Positions 44,918 through 54,755 of a stretch of 64,000 nucleotides of DNA are shown here, piece by piece; the first letter of the stretch is position 1; the number at the start of each line of letters is the position of its first letter. The position numbers and the translations under genes were made by a program. The notes below the pieces were generated by a model, which saw only the letters and a program-made list of their open reading frames with translations, ran no database searches and was not told the DNA's origin. This stretch comes from Isoetes taiwanensis (taxonomy: Eukaryota; Streptophyta; Lycopodiopsida; Isoetales; Isoetaceae), in the NCBI GenBank assembly GCA_021234155.1, contig JAJEKV010000072.1, forward strand, positions 4,877,620 through 4,941,619, in the 5' to 3' direction.

Positions 44918-45190
44918 ATGAACAATGGCATAAAACGGAGAGGCGGCCATAGCAAATGGGCCCTTAGATCGAACCCCATCCGTCATCTTTATCTATTCAG
45001 AACTTGCATTGCCGCCATCTACCACATTATATAAACTATTTCCCACGTAAATGAAATACAAAACTATATATTTGGATGGAAGAATATACTGTTGTGTGTG
45101 TTTAAGGATAAACATTGACTTATAGTTTTTTTTATGTCTTGATCTAGGGGACGGTCTCTATGTTTCGTGCACTTAACGGGCCAATTGTCA
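44918..45190 (-). promoter_or_regulatory. 5' flank of ABCD gene; source of duplicated segments
   Basis: The proximal 5' region of the transporter. 44,918-45,036 recurs at 47,107-47,276, and 45,041-45,190 recurs at 54,581-54,757 and, inverted, at 54,439-54,577. It contains ATTATATAAA (a TATA-like element in either orientation) at about 45,026. Confidence 0.6.
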
Positions 45191-46090
45191 AATGATGGCC
45201 CATAAGTGTCGGATTTCATCAAATAGGCTACCATTGGATTCCTCTCGAGTTTGAGAATCCAACATGCCAAAATTCCTTCCCCCCAGAAGACCCAAAATCG
45301 ATCGACGATTTGTGCTCAAACTTGGGGGGGCCCGCGAGTCCCCTTTGTGTGCCCATCTTGTTAATATATGACAATCCTCCACCTCAGCAATATAGGCCAT
45401 GTCATCAAGGTGATGTGGCAATCTACATATAAAGAGTCATGTCTGATATGAATAGTCATGTCTGTTATACATATAAGCTACGGTGGGAAGCTTATTCCCA
45501 TCCAGTCTTCTCTATTCAATGATATATCTGCATTGTAGTTATCTCTGCTGTTTTTCCTGAACTTAAGATGGTTACAGAGCCCAGGTCGTAGCCTGGGCAA
45601 ATTTGTGGGTCTTAGAAGGATGGAGGATGCCAGTACTGAGGCTGGCAATGAGGAGGGCGAGCCTCCTGATCTGTAATGAGGGAAGTAGGCAGTATTTTAT
45701 TTATGGGCAGTATTCTATCTATGCCATTCACGTTTCAATCCATTCCAAGGAAGATCTGGATGCATGCATGCATCCCAGATATGGTGCTGGTGAACGCATC
45801 TTAGATGTATATATGAAGAGGTGTGCCTGTTTGGGTGGATCGATCCAGCCCAAACGTCACCAGTAACTGCTGGTGACTCTTGATCAGAGTCCTCCACTTG
45901 TACAGTGAGGATGTGAGATCATTATTTCAACACATCTGGTAGCCAATGTGGACAGTAGTCCCCTCTGGCGCACCAACTGACACCTTTCGCATGTTATAGA
46001 TCCCAGCTAGCAAGGATCTATAGGGCATGTCCTCATGGATCATCCTACACGAATCGCAATCACGAGTTTCCCCTATCGCCCCCCTTCTAA
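45191..46090. other. unclear; possible copia LTR end and primer site
   Basis: No gene recognised. Around 45,480-45,590 the sequence resembles the end of a plant copia LTR (CTATTCAATGATATATCTGC, then a T-rich part) followed by TGGTTACAGAGC (45,569-45,580), 10 of 12 matches to the initiator-Met primer site. A copia RT fragment in the same orientation at 46,955 would fit, but the LTR start is not found. Confidence 0.3.
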
Positions 46091-46356
46091 CGCCTCACAC
46101 ACGTCGGAGTGCTTCCTCTGACCCTTCCCTTTCTTGTTATCGAGGTCGAATTGCCTTAATCATCCCCTAATAACAGGGGATCGGTCCCTAAACAAGTTGG
46201 GAGATCGGATTAATGAGGCACAATCCAGCAGAAAATTCAATTGGGATGTTGCAACGATTTTAAATCTCAGCCATCACTTCGACGGATTGAAATCTGCCTA
46301 TTTAAGCCATTTCCAAATTCGTTCATCTACCAATTTCAATTCTTCCTCATGTGCCT

Positions 46357-46830
46357 ATGCGATTGGCAACTCTATTAGGTAAGCAATTTTACTTCCAATT
46401 CTTCCAATCTCGCGTGCTACTGATTCGGGAAGCATTCATAGTCAATCTCTTACATTGAATTCCCTGATTTTTTTGGAAGTCTTTTCTTGTCTGATCCTCC
46501 CTTTTTTTTGCATGCAACTGATTGGCAGCCATAAATCACACTCTTTAATCAGCTCGCAGTTCCGGACTAGGTTCTCTGGAGGTGGAACGACCTTCTTCAC
46601 CTCAGAAACAGACCAGAACAGCATCAAGCTCAAGCACAAGTTCAGATGTGCCCATCCCTTTGAGCTATGTGATTTTCCACAATGTGCTCATGACTCAGGC
46701 TGAGGTCGATACTGCTACTAGCGCACTGGATTTCACTTGTAGCCCCGAAGTAGCTGGTGCTCTGCAATTGCCCGAGACGGTGCACAGGTGTACTACATCG
46801 TCGTTTCAGAGGGAGGATCTATCCTCCTAA
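46357..46830 (+). CDS. possible small two-exon gene, 93 aa, unknown
   Basis: A TATA-like CTATTTAAG at 46,298-46,306 precedes ATG 46,357 (MRLATLLG). A 22-base first exon ends at ATTAG|GTAAGC (46,378/46,379), and an acceptor CTAG at 46,570 joins in frame to SLEVERPSSPQKQTRTASSS, then VPIPLSYVIFHNVLMTQAEV, with a stop at 46,830. A stem CCTCC/GGAGG follows the stop. The join in frame is encouraging, but I recognise no family. It could be a retroelement-internal piece, since it lies between a possible copia primer site and copia RT. Confidence 0.35.
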
Positions 46831-46954
46831 AAGAAGGAGGGCTGAAACCCCCCTTTTTTATGTCTACTATTGTTAAGGCACCAGGATATGTCAGGCACTG
46901 ATCAAATGTCGCCCCTGTACAATGTTTTTTATGATATTGCAGAAGTAACCTTTT

Positions 46955-47105
46955 CGAATGACCACCATTTCTATATCAAATAGATGTCAAAACAACATTT
47001 TTTTAATGGCAAACTTAATAAAGAAATATATATGAAGCAAACTCAGGGTTATGTCAAAGCTGGTGCTGAGCATTTAGTATGCAAATTGACAAAGGCACTT
47101 TATGG
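46955..47105 (+). pseudogene. Ty1/copia reverse transcriptase fragment
   Basis: Encodes DVKTTF (one frameshift), then NGKLNKEIYMKQTQGYV and AGAEHLVCKLTKALYG, the conserved N-terminal part of copia RT (DVKTAFLNG..., EHLVCKL..LYGL). It stops abruptly at 47,105, where the copy of the ABCD 5' flank begins, so the junction is a rearrangement breakpoint. Confidence 0.8.
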
Positions 47106-47106
47106 G

Positions 47107-47276
47107 TGATGAACAATGGCATAGAAGGAAGGAAGGAAGGAAGGAAGTATATTTTTACGTCGCACCACAAAGAATGGAGGAACGGCCATAATAAATGGCC
47201 CCTTAGATAGAACCCCATCCGTCATCTTTTATCTATTCAGAGCTTGCATTGCCGCCAACTACCATATTATATAAAT
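47107..47276. repeat. copy of ABCD 5' flank (segment 1)
   Basis: Matches 44,918-45,036 in direct orientation (GATGAACAATGGCATA ... GCATTGCCGCC), with a GAAG microsatellite (about 47,128-47,150) expanded inside it. It ends at ATTATATAAA, followed by 24 T. Confidence 0.8.
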
Positions 47277-47930
47277 TTTTTTTTTTTTTTTTTTTTTTTG
47301 TAGGCAAGCTTTTTTAATTTTCTATTGATAGCAAAAATAGGGTACATGACCTTATTGGAATGGGCTCCACAATAGGCCAGATAAACATTCTCATACAATG
47401 GTCTACCAGATAATAAACATTTCAGCACGTTTTCCCAAAAAGTGTAGAAAAAAGGCACAAACACCATTATAACAATCCATCTCAAATACTGACCCCAAAT
47501 TACCTGAAGATGCTACCTCTTTAAGCTCCCCATCCGGAATTGCAACAGTCACGGGCAAAAGAGTAGAGGTATCTTCCCTCGCCTTAACTCGGCCCATATT
47601 CTATCCATACTCCAGTACTACTAGGAGAATAAGAACCCACTTCCGATGTCTCGTACTTGGAGTATCTATTCTCACCATCTTCCATGGAACATAGATGATT
47701 CTAAGGCCTCCCCTATAACAGGGTCGTCCATATCCACCTCCCTTGTCCATGGCTGTCACTTGGGCTTCACCTTCCCTATCTCTACCCACCATCTCTAGTA
47801 GGCAGCTATGAGAACATGTGGTCCTCCCGTCCCTATGCCTCATGGAGTCAATAGCTGTTGTAAATTGCTTTTGTGGTGCAAATTCCTGAAGCCTACACCA
47901 TCTTCCAGCTGGGATGGAAGAGGGCAAACA
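47276..47930 (-). pseudogene. 3' part of a poly(A) retrocopy (minus strand)
   Basis: The 24-T run at 47,276-47,299 is the poly(A) tail of a minus-strand retrocopy whose body continues right to 47,930, where solo LTR D interrupts it. It resumes at 53,440. A minus frame contains VTVAIPDGELKEVASSGNLG and VFEMDCYNGVCAFFLHFLGK. The target is the duplicated ABCD flank, cut exactly at ATTATATAAA. The source gene is unknown. Confidence 0.55.
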
Positions 47931-49124
47931 TGTGACGTTCCAGGGAAATATACGCCATAAATACGTATATTCCTGGACCCGTCACTATACAAGTCTATCT
48001 TCATAGCCTTGTATACCATAGATTGTGGCACTATGGGGCATGACTAAGTTATTCATATAACTTAGCCAACATTAGGTTAAGACCATTTTCCACGTGGCCT
48101 TAACCTACTGTGGCACAGCATAGCATGGCAGCCCCCAGAGCGTGAGTGCATCAGCAGGAGTGGGAGCTACCTCGAACACTTCGAAGACCATGGAGATGCC
48201 AGGATTGGGAGGGAGTGCTTCTGGAGCAGGTATGTAGAGTAGTGCTCTTGGTAGATCATCTGGAAGTTAGCACTCCAGATGGGTTAGTATTTCGTAGCTA
48301 GAGTAGAGCCATCCTAGAACCCTTATTCAATATCTTGAACCCTAATCAAGGAACCCTAACTGTAAGTTAGATATGTATGATTAGGTTAAGATATTCTTAT
48401 GATGTTTATCATGATATGATGTACGTGATGTTGGTTGATCATGTTGCTCCTCTTGTATTGAGAAGGGGGGTAGAGACCTAGGGCCATATGTAGTATGCTC
48501 ATAGTGTAGATCCCTTAGTTCCTATTAGTTGCGGCCTGTGCATAGGAACCCACCGGGCTATGGAGGCTATGATGTGACTCAGCACTACACAACGGGGCTA
48601 GACGATATACGGAGGGAGGATCCCTGCCGAGTGGGGGCTACAGGGGGATCCCATGGTGGGCTAGGCTTATGGTCGATCACTTCGTGTGGGCCGAGCATGG
48701 GTCTGACACCTCCTGGGGCGATAGTGTCGCCCTGCCTCTCAAGAGTTGCAAGTGTCGGCTTGGCTCTTGTTTTGGGGGGTTCAATCGGGTACGAATCGTG
48801 TGTCGCCACGATTCTCTAGCCGCCCGTGGAACCTCTAGACCCCGGGAAGGGGAGATGCAACCCTTCCTGCCTCGACGGACCAGGGAGATGCAACCTGGAG
48901 TAGTCCCGATGGGTGATACCATGGGATTGCGTATCCGGAAGGCTAGAGTCATGTTAAAGCCTGATCTAGCCCATCTGCAAAGTATGCACAGGAGGGGCGG
49001 ATGGAGTGGTCAACCCTAGCTATTGTCTTATGCCAGCCCTCGCCATTGTTATTTTATTTATTTATTTATTTGTGTCTAGCTCTCTTAGGGTCTTGAGAGA
49101 CCATGGAGCCTGTGGACTCTGTAT

Positions 49125-50738
49125 TTACAATTTCAACAATAGAGAATGGTGTGCATCCACCGCTCTCATATAAGCACCTAATTTCATAGGTGGTAATGCT
49201 AGTAAGGAGTAAAAATCTGAAACTTGAATGCCAAATTGTTCTCTGATGTCCTTGTAAGATGCGCATTGTAGAAAAGTGTGATGCTCGTCTTCAACACAGT
49301 TCGACTCACATACTTTGCAGATCCGTTCTTCTACTGGAATTTTGAACCAACGACCTGTCTCAATGACCAATCGGTGGGAACCAGTTCTATAGCGGGCAAT
49401 CAGTTTCTTATGCCATCTTGAGATATTTGAGTTGAGATAACCTTGGCTCTTGTATTCAATCAAATGATTAACATTTGATCTGTAATAGCGCATGCGTTTT
49501 CCTGGAGCAGCCCAAAGCCGATCTACTACAAGTGTCTCAAGTAATTCTCGTGTCTCAATCTTATCATTCGGCCAGTTTGATTCAGATATTCCCCATTTGT
49601 TTGCCCAATCTCTCAGATCTTTCATCCATCCTGTTTGTTCAGAGCATAGCATGGCTTGATGTGGAAGCCGGGTATGTGTTTGTTGCCTCACTCTGTTTGC
49701 AAAGTTTATGGCTTGAAATAACGCCTCTGCTTCCATAGGAAACAAGCCAGCTTCGGCCAGCATTATAGCATATGGGATTTGGGTTTTAATCCCCAATTCC
49801 TCACGCAGAAATGTCTTTTGAATGGATTCAACTTGCTGCCACAACCTAGAAGAAATGCTTGGCCCCCAGATGGGTGAGCCATAAAGTAACACAGTCTGAA
49901 CTAGTGTTTTGAACAGCGTTTTCTTGAGTCCCCATTTTGTGAGAGCTGATTTATGACAGTTTGAAAGCATACCATATAGTGCTGCCTTACTTCCTGCTAC
50001 TCTTCGATTTATACAATCTTTCCATTTGTAGTTGGACGAGAAATCAATCCCCAAGTATTTGTAACAATCCACTGTTTCAATTTCACATCCCTGGTATGTA
50101 AAGCTTGGGCGGTCTCTGGTGCCAAATACCATTATCTTGGATTTAGAGATGTTAAGATCATTTGTTTTCTTTGCACAAAATGATTCCAGCCCATTCAAAT
50201 GGTCTTGCAAGACTTGTTTTTTGTTAGCTAGTAAAACCACATCGTCCGCATAAAGAAGCAGTTGCACAAGGTACGTACCCATCTTTGTACCAGATAACGA
50301 TCTTTCTTTCAGTTAGGCTTCAAGTTCATCTATGAAAATACCAAAGAGCATGGGAGACAAGGGGCAGCCCTGTCGCACACCAATGGTGCTCTTAATTACT
50401 GTGTCTACTTCACATGAAAGTTTGATCAAAACCTCTGCATAAAGCTGGGATACTGCATCTCTGATATCATGAGGAACACCTATTTGTGCTAGTCTCTCCC
50501 CTAGTTTCCTTCGTGAGACGGTATCGAAGGCTTTGGCGAAGTCAATGAAAGCAACATAGAGAGACGCACCAGGGGATTTAGCTCTTTCTATCAGCACCCG
50601 AAGTGAAAGTGCATGATCTAAAGTGCTATGATCTTTCCTGAAGCCTACTTGGAAGAGAGAGCGTTTGCCTTCATCCTCTGCCCAGGAACTTAACTTCCTT
50701 TCCAAAGAACCCAAAACCTTTGTAAAAGAAATCGCCAA
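49125..50738 (-). pseudogene. LINE ORF2, reverse transcriptase part, stops and frameshift
   Basis: 50,738-50,313 holds RT motifs FRKDHSTLDHALSLRVLIE, YVAFIDFAKAFDTVSR (first catalytic Asp) and GVRQGCPLSPMLFGIFIDEL. A single TAA near 50,311 interrupts it. Then 50,282-49,125 holds LLLYADDVVLLANK (the catalytic Asp pair), CYKYLGIDFS, a thumb and connection, and an RVT-type zinc finger CKVCESNCVEDEHHTFLQC. A frameshift and stop lie at about 50,740-50,815, where VHPIFKAGDKK is legible in another frame. All catalytic residues are present, so the damage is light and recent. Confidence 0.9.
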
Positions 50739-50815
50739 TTAAAATGGTTCTATAATTCTTCGGCTACCTTTTTGTCTCCGGCCTTGAAAATAGGGTGCAC
50801 ACGATTTGTCTTCCA

Positions 50816-52285
50816 TTAAATGCGGCATCCCCACGTGTTACACATATTTACCATCTTAGTGAGCGCATTTAGTGTCCTATTGCCTCCCCATTTCAGCAAT
50901 TCCACACAGATGCCATTAATATCATGAGCTTTGTTATTGGACATATCTGTCAAAACTTCTTTAACCTCACATTCTGTAAAAAGATCTATATGAGAAGCTA
51001 TAATTGGCATTTCATCTGCATTTTGTTTGTAATAAATATCTCTGACTAAATTTAGCAAAGCGCTTTGGTCCAAATTAGCTTGCTGAAATTTGCTTTTTAG
51101 CGTGATCCAAAAGGATCTAGGCTCATGCTTAAACTGCTCAACCATTTCTGCTTGCTTTTCCTTAAGATATATATGCTTTTTATCTTTCAATAACTTTCTA
51201 TACCATGCAGGTTTATAGATGCAGTTTCGTGGCAACCTATTTCTTGCTTCCTGGCACTCAGAATCCCACCATGCATTGCATGGTTTCCCTTGCAAGCGTC
51301 TTTTAGAGACTCCAAAAACTTTCTTTGCAGCAAGAAGTAAGAAACTTGTGAATTTAGGAGCATCTGTAGCAATTGCATCAGACCAAGAATGATTAGCAAG
51401 AAGTTCCTCTATCTGCGTCCTATATTCACCACTTAACTTAAAATTGATTCTTAGCTTTGGGGAAAATGAAGTATGCTGCGTGTCCTTCTTCATATGTATA
51501 TTGAGCACCAGATGCAGTGGAGCGTGATCTGACTCTATCATCTTCTCGCCTACAAAGCAATCTGAAATATAATCCAAGTTTCGTGCCAAGATGTAATCAA
51601 TTGTGCTTGCACCAGTATGATTGATGCATGTAAAACCATTTGAACGCGGGAGTATCTTTATTCCATTTATGATTTTCAGCTGGCTGACTGTGCCCAATTC
51701 TAACAGTGATTCTCCAAACATGTTAGAGATTTTATCTTGTGAAGATCTGATATAAAACTCATCCTCAATTTCATTTAAGCGCACATCCGAGATATCCTCG
51801 AATGCTTTGCATTGCTGATCTCCTGTACGGGCATTAAAATCCCCAACTATAAATACCTCTCCCAATGAGCAATATGTTACTGCGTCTGAGCAAAGATTAG
51901 CAAATGGATCATCTCTGTTTAAATCACAATGATTGTATACCTTTGCATTATTTGGTGCGAAATAGCAAAGTGCAAAGTAGAAATCAGCTCTCGTTGTTTT
52001 CATTTGAAGCCACATATACTGATTGTTTCCATCTTGCTTCACTATTTTTAGTTCCTGTACAAAATCTGACCTGTTGTATATTGCTAGACCGCCAAACCCG
52101 CGGCCTACACCTGGTGTTTTATCATTGTACATTTGGCCTACCAGCTCAAAGCCATGAATTTCAGGTAATGGGCGGAATTGGTGAGCCCAAGTTCCCGTAA
52201 AGAACAATAAGTCTTGGTCTTTCCATACGCTTGTAGTAGCTTCAATTTTGGTTTGATTCAGACCATGTGCATTCCATATGCTCAT
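50816..52285 (-). CDS. LINE ORF2, APE endonuclease part
   Basis: From ATG 52,285 (MSIWNAHGLNQTKI). AP-endonuclease motifs: FFTGTWAHQF in place of the usual TET box, VFIVGDFNARTGDQQ (GDFN), TSTIDYILA-like ASTIDYILARNLD and the terminal MIESDHAPLHLVL (SDH). The frame continues through a linker (NAWWDSECQEARNR) and ends before RT at a stop at 50,816. The endonuclease nicks target DNA to prime reverse transcription. Confidence 0.88.
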   Translation of the reverse strand: MSIWNAHGLNQTKIEATTSVWKDQDLLFFTGTWAHQFRPLPEIHGFELVGQMYNDKTPGVGRGFGGLAIYNRSDFVQELKIVKQDGNNQYMWLQMKTTRADFYFALCYFAPNNAKVYNHCDLNRDDPFANLCSDAVTYCSLGEVFIVGDFNARTGDQQCKAFEDISDVRLNEIEDEFYIRSSQDKISNMFGESLLELGTVSQLKIINGIKILPRSNGFTCINHTGASTIDYILARNLDYISDCFVGEKMIESDHAPLHLVLNIHMKKDTQHTSFSPKLRINFKLSGEYRTQIEELLANHSWSDAIATDAPKFTSFLLLAAKKVFGVSKRRLQGKPCNAWWDSECQEARNRLPRNCIYKPAWYRKLLKDKKHIYLKEKQAEMVEQFKHEPRSFWITLKSKFQQANLDQSALLNLVRDIYYKQNADEMPIIASHIDLFTECEVKEVLTDMSNNKAHDINGICVELLKWGGNRTLNALTKMVNMCNTWGCRI

Positions 52286-52303
52286 TCTCAAGACCCTGCT
52301 TTC

Positions 52304-53020
52304 CTATGTACGTTTTCTGTTTGTGACGATTGCCTTGCCTCCCTGATCTAAGTATGCAACAAAGCCTGAAGCTCTGGCCTCTTTAACCTTGGCCCATTCC
52401 TTTTTTCTGATTTCTAACTGAGTAGGAGTTAGATCGACATCCAGCCAGATCTTTTCCCCTTTCAAAGAACTTCTGTTGTGGAGGATACGGTCTCTTGCCT
52501 CTTTACTGTGCATTCTCACCAGAATAGGGCGAGTATAGAACCCTGGTTTGCCAAGTCTTCTGGCAGATATAAAATTTGGATCATTCAGGTGCATGATATC
52601 TGCGAAAAATTTTTGCACTGTAGCTGAAACGTCTTCATCTTCACTTTCTTGGATACCTGAGATCTTAATGTTCTTTGCCCGGGATTCTAAATCGGCCTGC
52701 TCTGCTGAGATGTATTGCTGATGTAGCTTCATCTGTTCTTGAGTGGTCTGGGCAACCAATGTTGCCAGATTAGACTCAAGGGCTTCAATCTGAGCACACA
52801 GTTTAGGTTCAGAAGTGGAGGTGGATGCTGATAAGGCCGATAATTCAGCCTTCTCAATCTTGAGCGCTGTGTTTTGAGATACAAGCTCTTCTATGGTTTC
52901 CTTCATTTCAATAATTTCTGTTTTCAAATCTCCTATTTCTGATTTCATCTCTTGCATCAGAGCAATGAGATGCGCTGTATCTCCTTCATACTCGATCGAC
53001 TTTTTCCCCTTGGGGGGCAT
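52304..53020 (-). CDS. LINE ORF1, coiled-coil RNA-binding protein, 238 aa
   Basis: Intact from ATG 53,020 (MPPKGKKSIEYEGDTAHLIA). Residues about 25-110 are a heptad-rich coiled coil (LKTEIIEMKETIEELVSQNT). Then comes an RRM-like/ORF1p-type domain (RAKNIKISGIQESEDED; SARRLGKPGFYTRPILVRM) and a basic C terminus (KEWAKVKEARASGFVAYL). No CCHC knuckle. It packages LINE RNA. The stop lies 19 bases before ORF2's ATG. Confidence 0.85.
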   Translation of the reverse strand: MPPKGKKSIEYEGDTAHLIALMQEMKSEIGDLKTEIIEMKETIEELVSQNTALKIEKAELSALSASTSTSEPKLCAQIEALESNLATLVAQTTQEQMKLHQQYISAEQADLESRAKNIKISGIQESEDEDVSATVQKFFADIMHLNDPNFISARRLGKPGFYTRPILVRMHSKEARDRILHNRSSLKGEKIWLDVDLTPTQLEIRKKEWAKVKEARASGFVAYLDQGGKAIVTNRKRT

Positions 53021-53439
53021 CTCCCCCTACGAAACCTACGAAACGACCGCAATAGGACTGCTCGACCGCTCGACCGCAAGATGTAACTTATGACTCAGTC
53101 TGCTCTATCTTGAGGCCTAGCCAGTCAGTCATCCTCCTTATGAGTCGGAGCTATGGGTAGGAGCTCTTATGTTTTATGGTTTATGATTATCTTCTTTGCT
53201 CACATAGATATGTGATGGACTACTCTTCGAGGTATATTGCTAGTTCTGACGTTGTTTATGCTTCCGTTGTGATAGGAGCCCATAGGGGAAGGGCGCGCAA
53301 GACACCTTCGTGTCCCCTTCCCGCACTAGGATTCTCTCAGAGTGCGGGATAGACGGAGGGCCCATGCGGTTGGAGGACCGGATGGGGGATTTCCTTAGAG
53401 TATATGGCGAGGCGTGTATATTTAGCGAGGGCGTCCACA

Positions 53440-54438
53440 AAACTTAAAAAAGCGTAACCTCTCTCCAAAGGGTAAATGGTCCGAGCGATCATGGCTAAAG
53501 CATAAAAAAAGGTAAGTTATTTGCCACCAAAAAACCAAAGCTCTCCAAGCAAACAGTAGCTTGGCTTAGGCTAAAGCTACCATGCTTGAGGAATCTCCTT
53601 CGCACACCCTTAAGCAGCTCCGAAAGATTTCATACAGAGGCAACTTCTCAAGCACAAGAAAACTAAATATGTCTGACCTCTATTCAGCTATCAGGTAAGC
53701 CACTGCAATAAAAGCGCCATGGATGCCGGCTAAATAAATCCAGTGCCCTCTTCTTGCTGTACCTAACATGTAGTAGACAGAAACTTTGACATACCCAAAA
53801 CCAATGCAAGTGCAACAGTGAACAGGGGTAATAGGACTCCACCAATCAAACTCATGCTTGCCACAACTAAATCCCAAACGTAGCACATTACCTTGAAAGA
53901 AAGAAATTGTCCTCCATGTTCAGTACGAAAAAAACCTAGCCAACTGATTGTGCCCACACCTTCTTTGAGATGAGAATGAAACTAGCTTACATTTGAATCC
54001 CCGAGAGGTAAATGAGTCAAAGATATTTGGATCTGATGAGTGCAGACCCTCTACAACGCCTTCAGGCCAGATGCAAAGATAGCCTCCCGAACCTCGAAAA
54101 CTGACTAAGATACATGTCAAACAAGGGAAAGGCATACCACTTGGCCGAGGTTTCTTCACGGCTACCCATTCTGGTTAGATCACAGAAGAAGAAGCGAGCA
54201 TCTATTCTGACCGTAAATCCTGCACTTATGATCTCCTTCAGAAGCTAAGGCGAGCTCCAAAGAAATAACGATTGTAGCAAGATGTGAAATGCTTAGCACC
54301 CTATTCTCCCACTGCTTGAAAGAACAATCGAATCACGGAAGCCGCTGGCCTAGCTTTCGCCACTCTTCCGACAAGCAAGGAGAAAAATCTGGCACTTGCG
54401 AGATGGGACGCTGCCGCCACCCGCCCTAGTCGCGACCT
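53440..54438 (-). pseudogene. 5' part of retrocopy: membrane-protein pseudogene
   Basis: Minus-strand start at about 54,173 (MGSREETSAKWYAFPLFDMY). Frame shifts then give GSGGYLCIWPEGVVEGLHSS, VGTISWLGFFRTEHGGQFLS, a hydrophobic ASMSLIGGVLLPLFTVALAL and finally TARRGHWIYLAGIHGAFIAV, with a stop at about 53,681. The pieces are contiguous without convincing introns, and the far end carries a 24-base poly(A), so this is best read as a processed retrocopy of a small multi-pass membrane protein, now broken. The family is not recognised. An alternative is a live gene with very short introns (one 33-base GT-AG gap restores frame), which I think less likely. Confidence 0.45.
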
Positions 54439-54718
54439 AACCCTCCCCTAGATCAAGACATAAAAAAAACTATAAGTCATCAATGTTTATCCTTAAACAC
54501 ACAGATAACAGATAACAGTGTACCATAGTATATTCTTCCATCCAAATATATATAGTTTTATATTTCATTTACGTGGGCTTCCCACGTAAATAAATGAAAT
54601 ATAAAACTATATATATTTGGATGGAAGAATATACTATGGTACACTGTTATCTGTTATCTGTGTGTTTAACAACATTGATGACTTATAGTTTTTTTTATGT
54701 CTTGATCTAGGGGAGGGT
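54439..54718. repeat. 280-bp near-perfect palindrome
   Basis: Arms 54,439-54,577 and 54,581-54,718 are inverted copies around CTT, differing by a few small indels. The right arm and the next 39 bases are a direct copy of the ABCD 5' flank (45,041-45,190). The left arm is the same sequence inverted. Confidence 0.9.
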
Positions 54719-54755
54719 CTCTATGTTTCGTGCACTTAAGGGGCCAATTGTCGAA

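Larger units (their letters stand above)
49047..53085 (-). mobile_element. LINE with coiled-coil ORF1, APE-RT ORF2
   Basis: A minus-strand non-LTR retrotransposon. Its 3' end at left carries an (AAATA)n-type tail (TTATTTTATTTATTTATTTA on the plus strand, about 49,050-49,070). Order: 5' leader, ORF1, ORF2 with endonuclease, RT and a C-terminal zinc finger. The target duplication could not be set with confidence. ORF1 lacks a zinc knuckle and instead has a long coiled coil, unlike typical angiosperm L1 ORF1. Confidence 0.9.
47931..53439 (+). mobile_element. solo LTR D, split by a LINE
   Basis: An LTR of a third related family: starts TGTGACGTTCC (47,931), ends GGGCGTCCACA (53,439), and lacks internal genes. 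LTR parts are 47,931-49,046 and about 53,086-53,439 (about 1.47 kb). Flanks AAACA and AAACT agree in four of five bases, consistent with an aged 5-bp target duplication around a recombined solo LTR. It shares with A the stem-loop at its start and the block TGCACAGGAGGGGCGGATGG at 48,985-49,004. Confidence 0.8.

Noticed and set aside
45569-45580. Certain copia primer site
   Set aside because: Only 10 of 12 bases match and the LTR start could not be found, so it is noted only as a possibility.
53680-54173. Functional small membrane-protein gene with 25-33-base introns
   Set aside because: Introns in the intact neighbour are 69 bases or longer, the gaps do not all restore frame, and a poly(A) tail lies at the far end; a broken retrocopy is simpler.
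54439-54718. Palindrome as transcription terminator or replication origin
   Set aside because: Its right arm is simply a copy of the ABCD flank and its left arm the inverted copy, so a rearrangement explains it.
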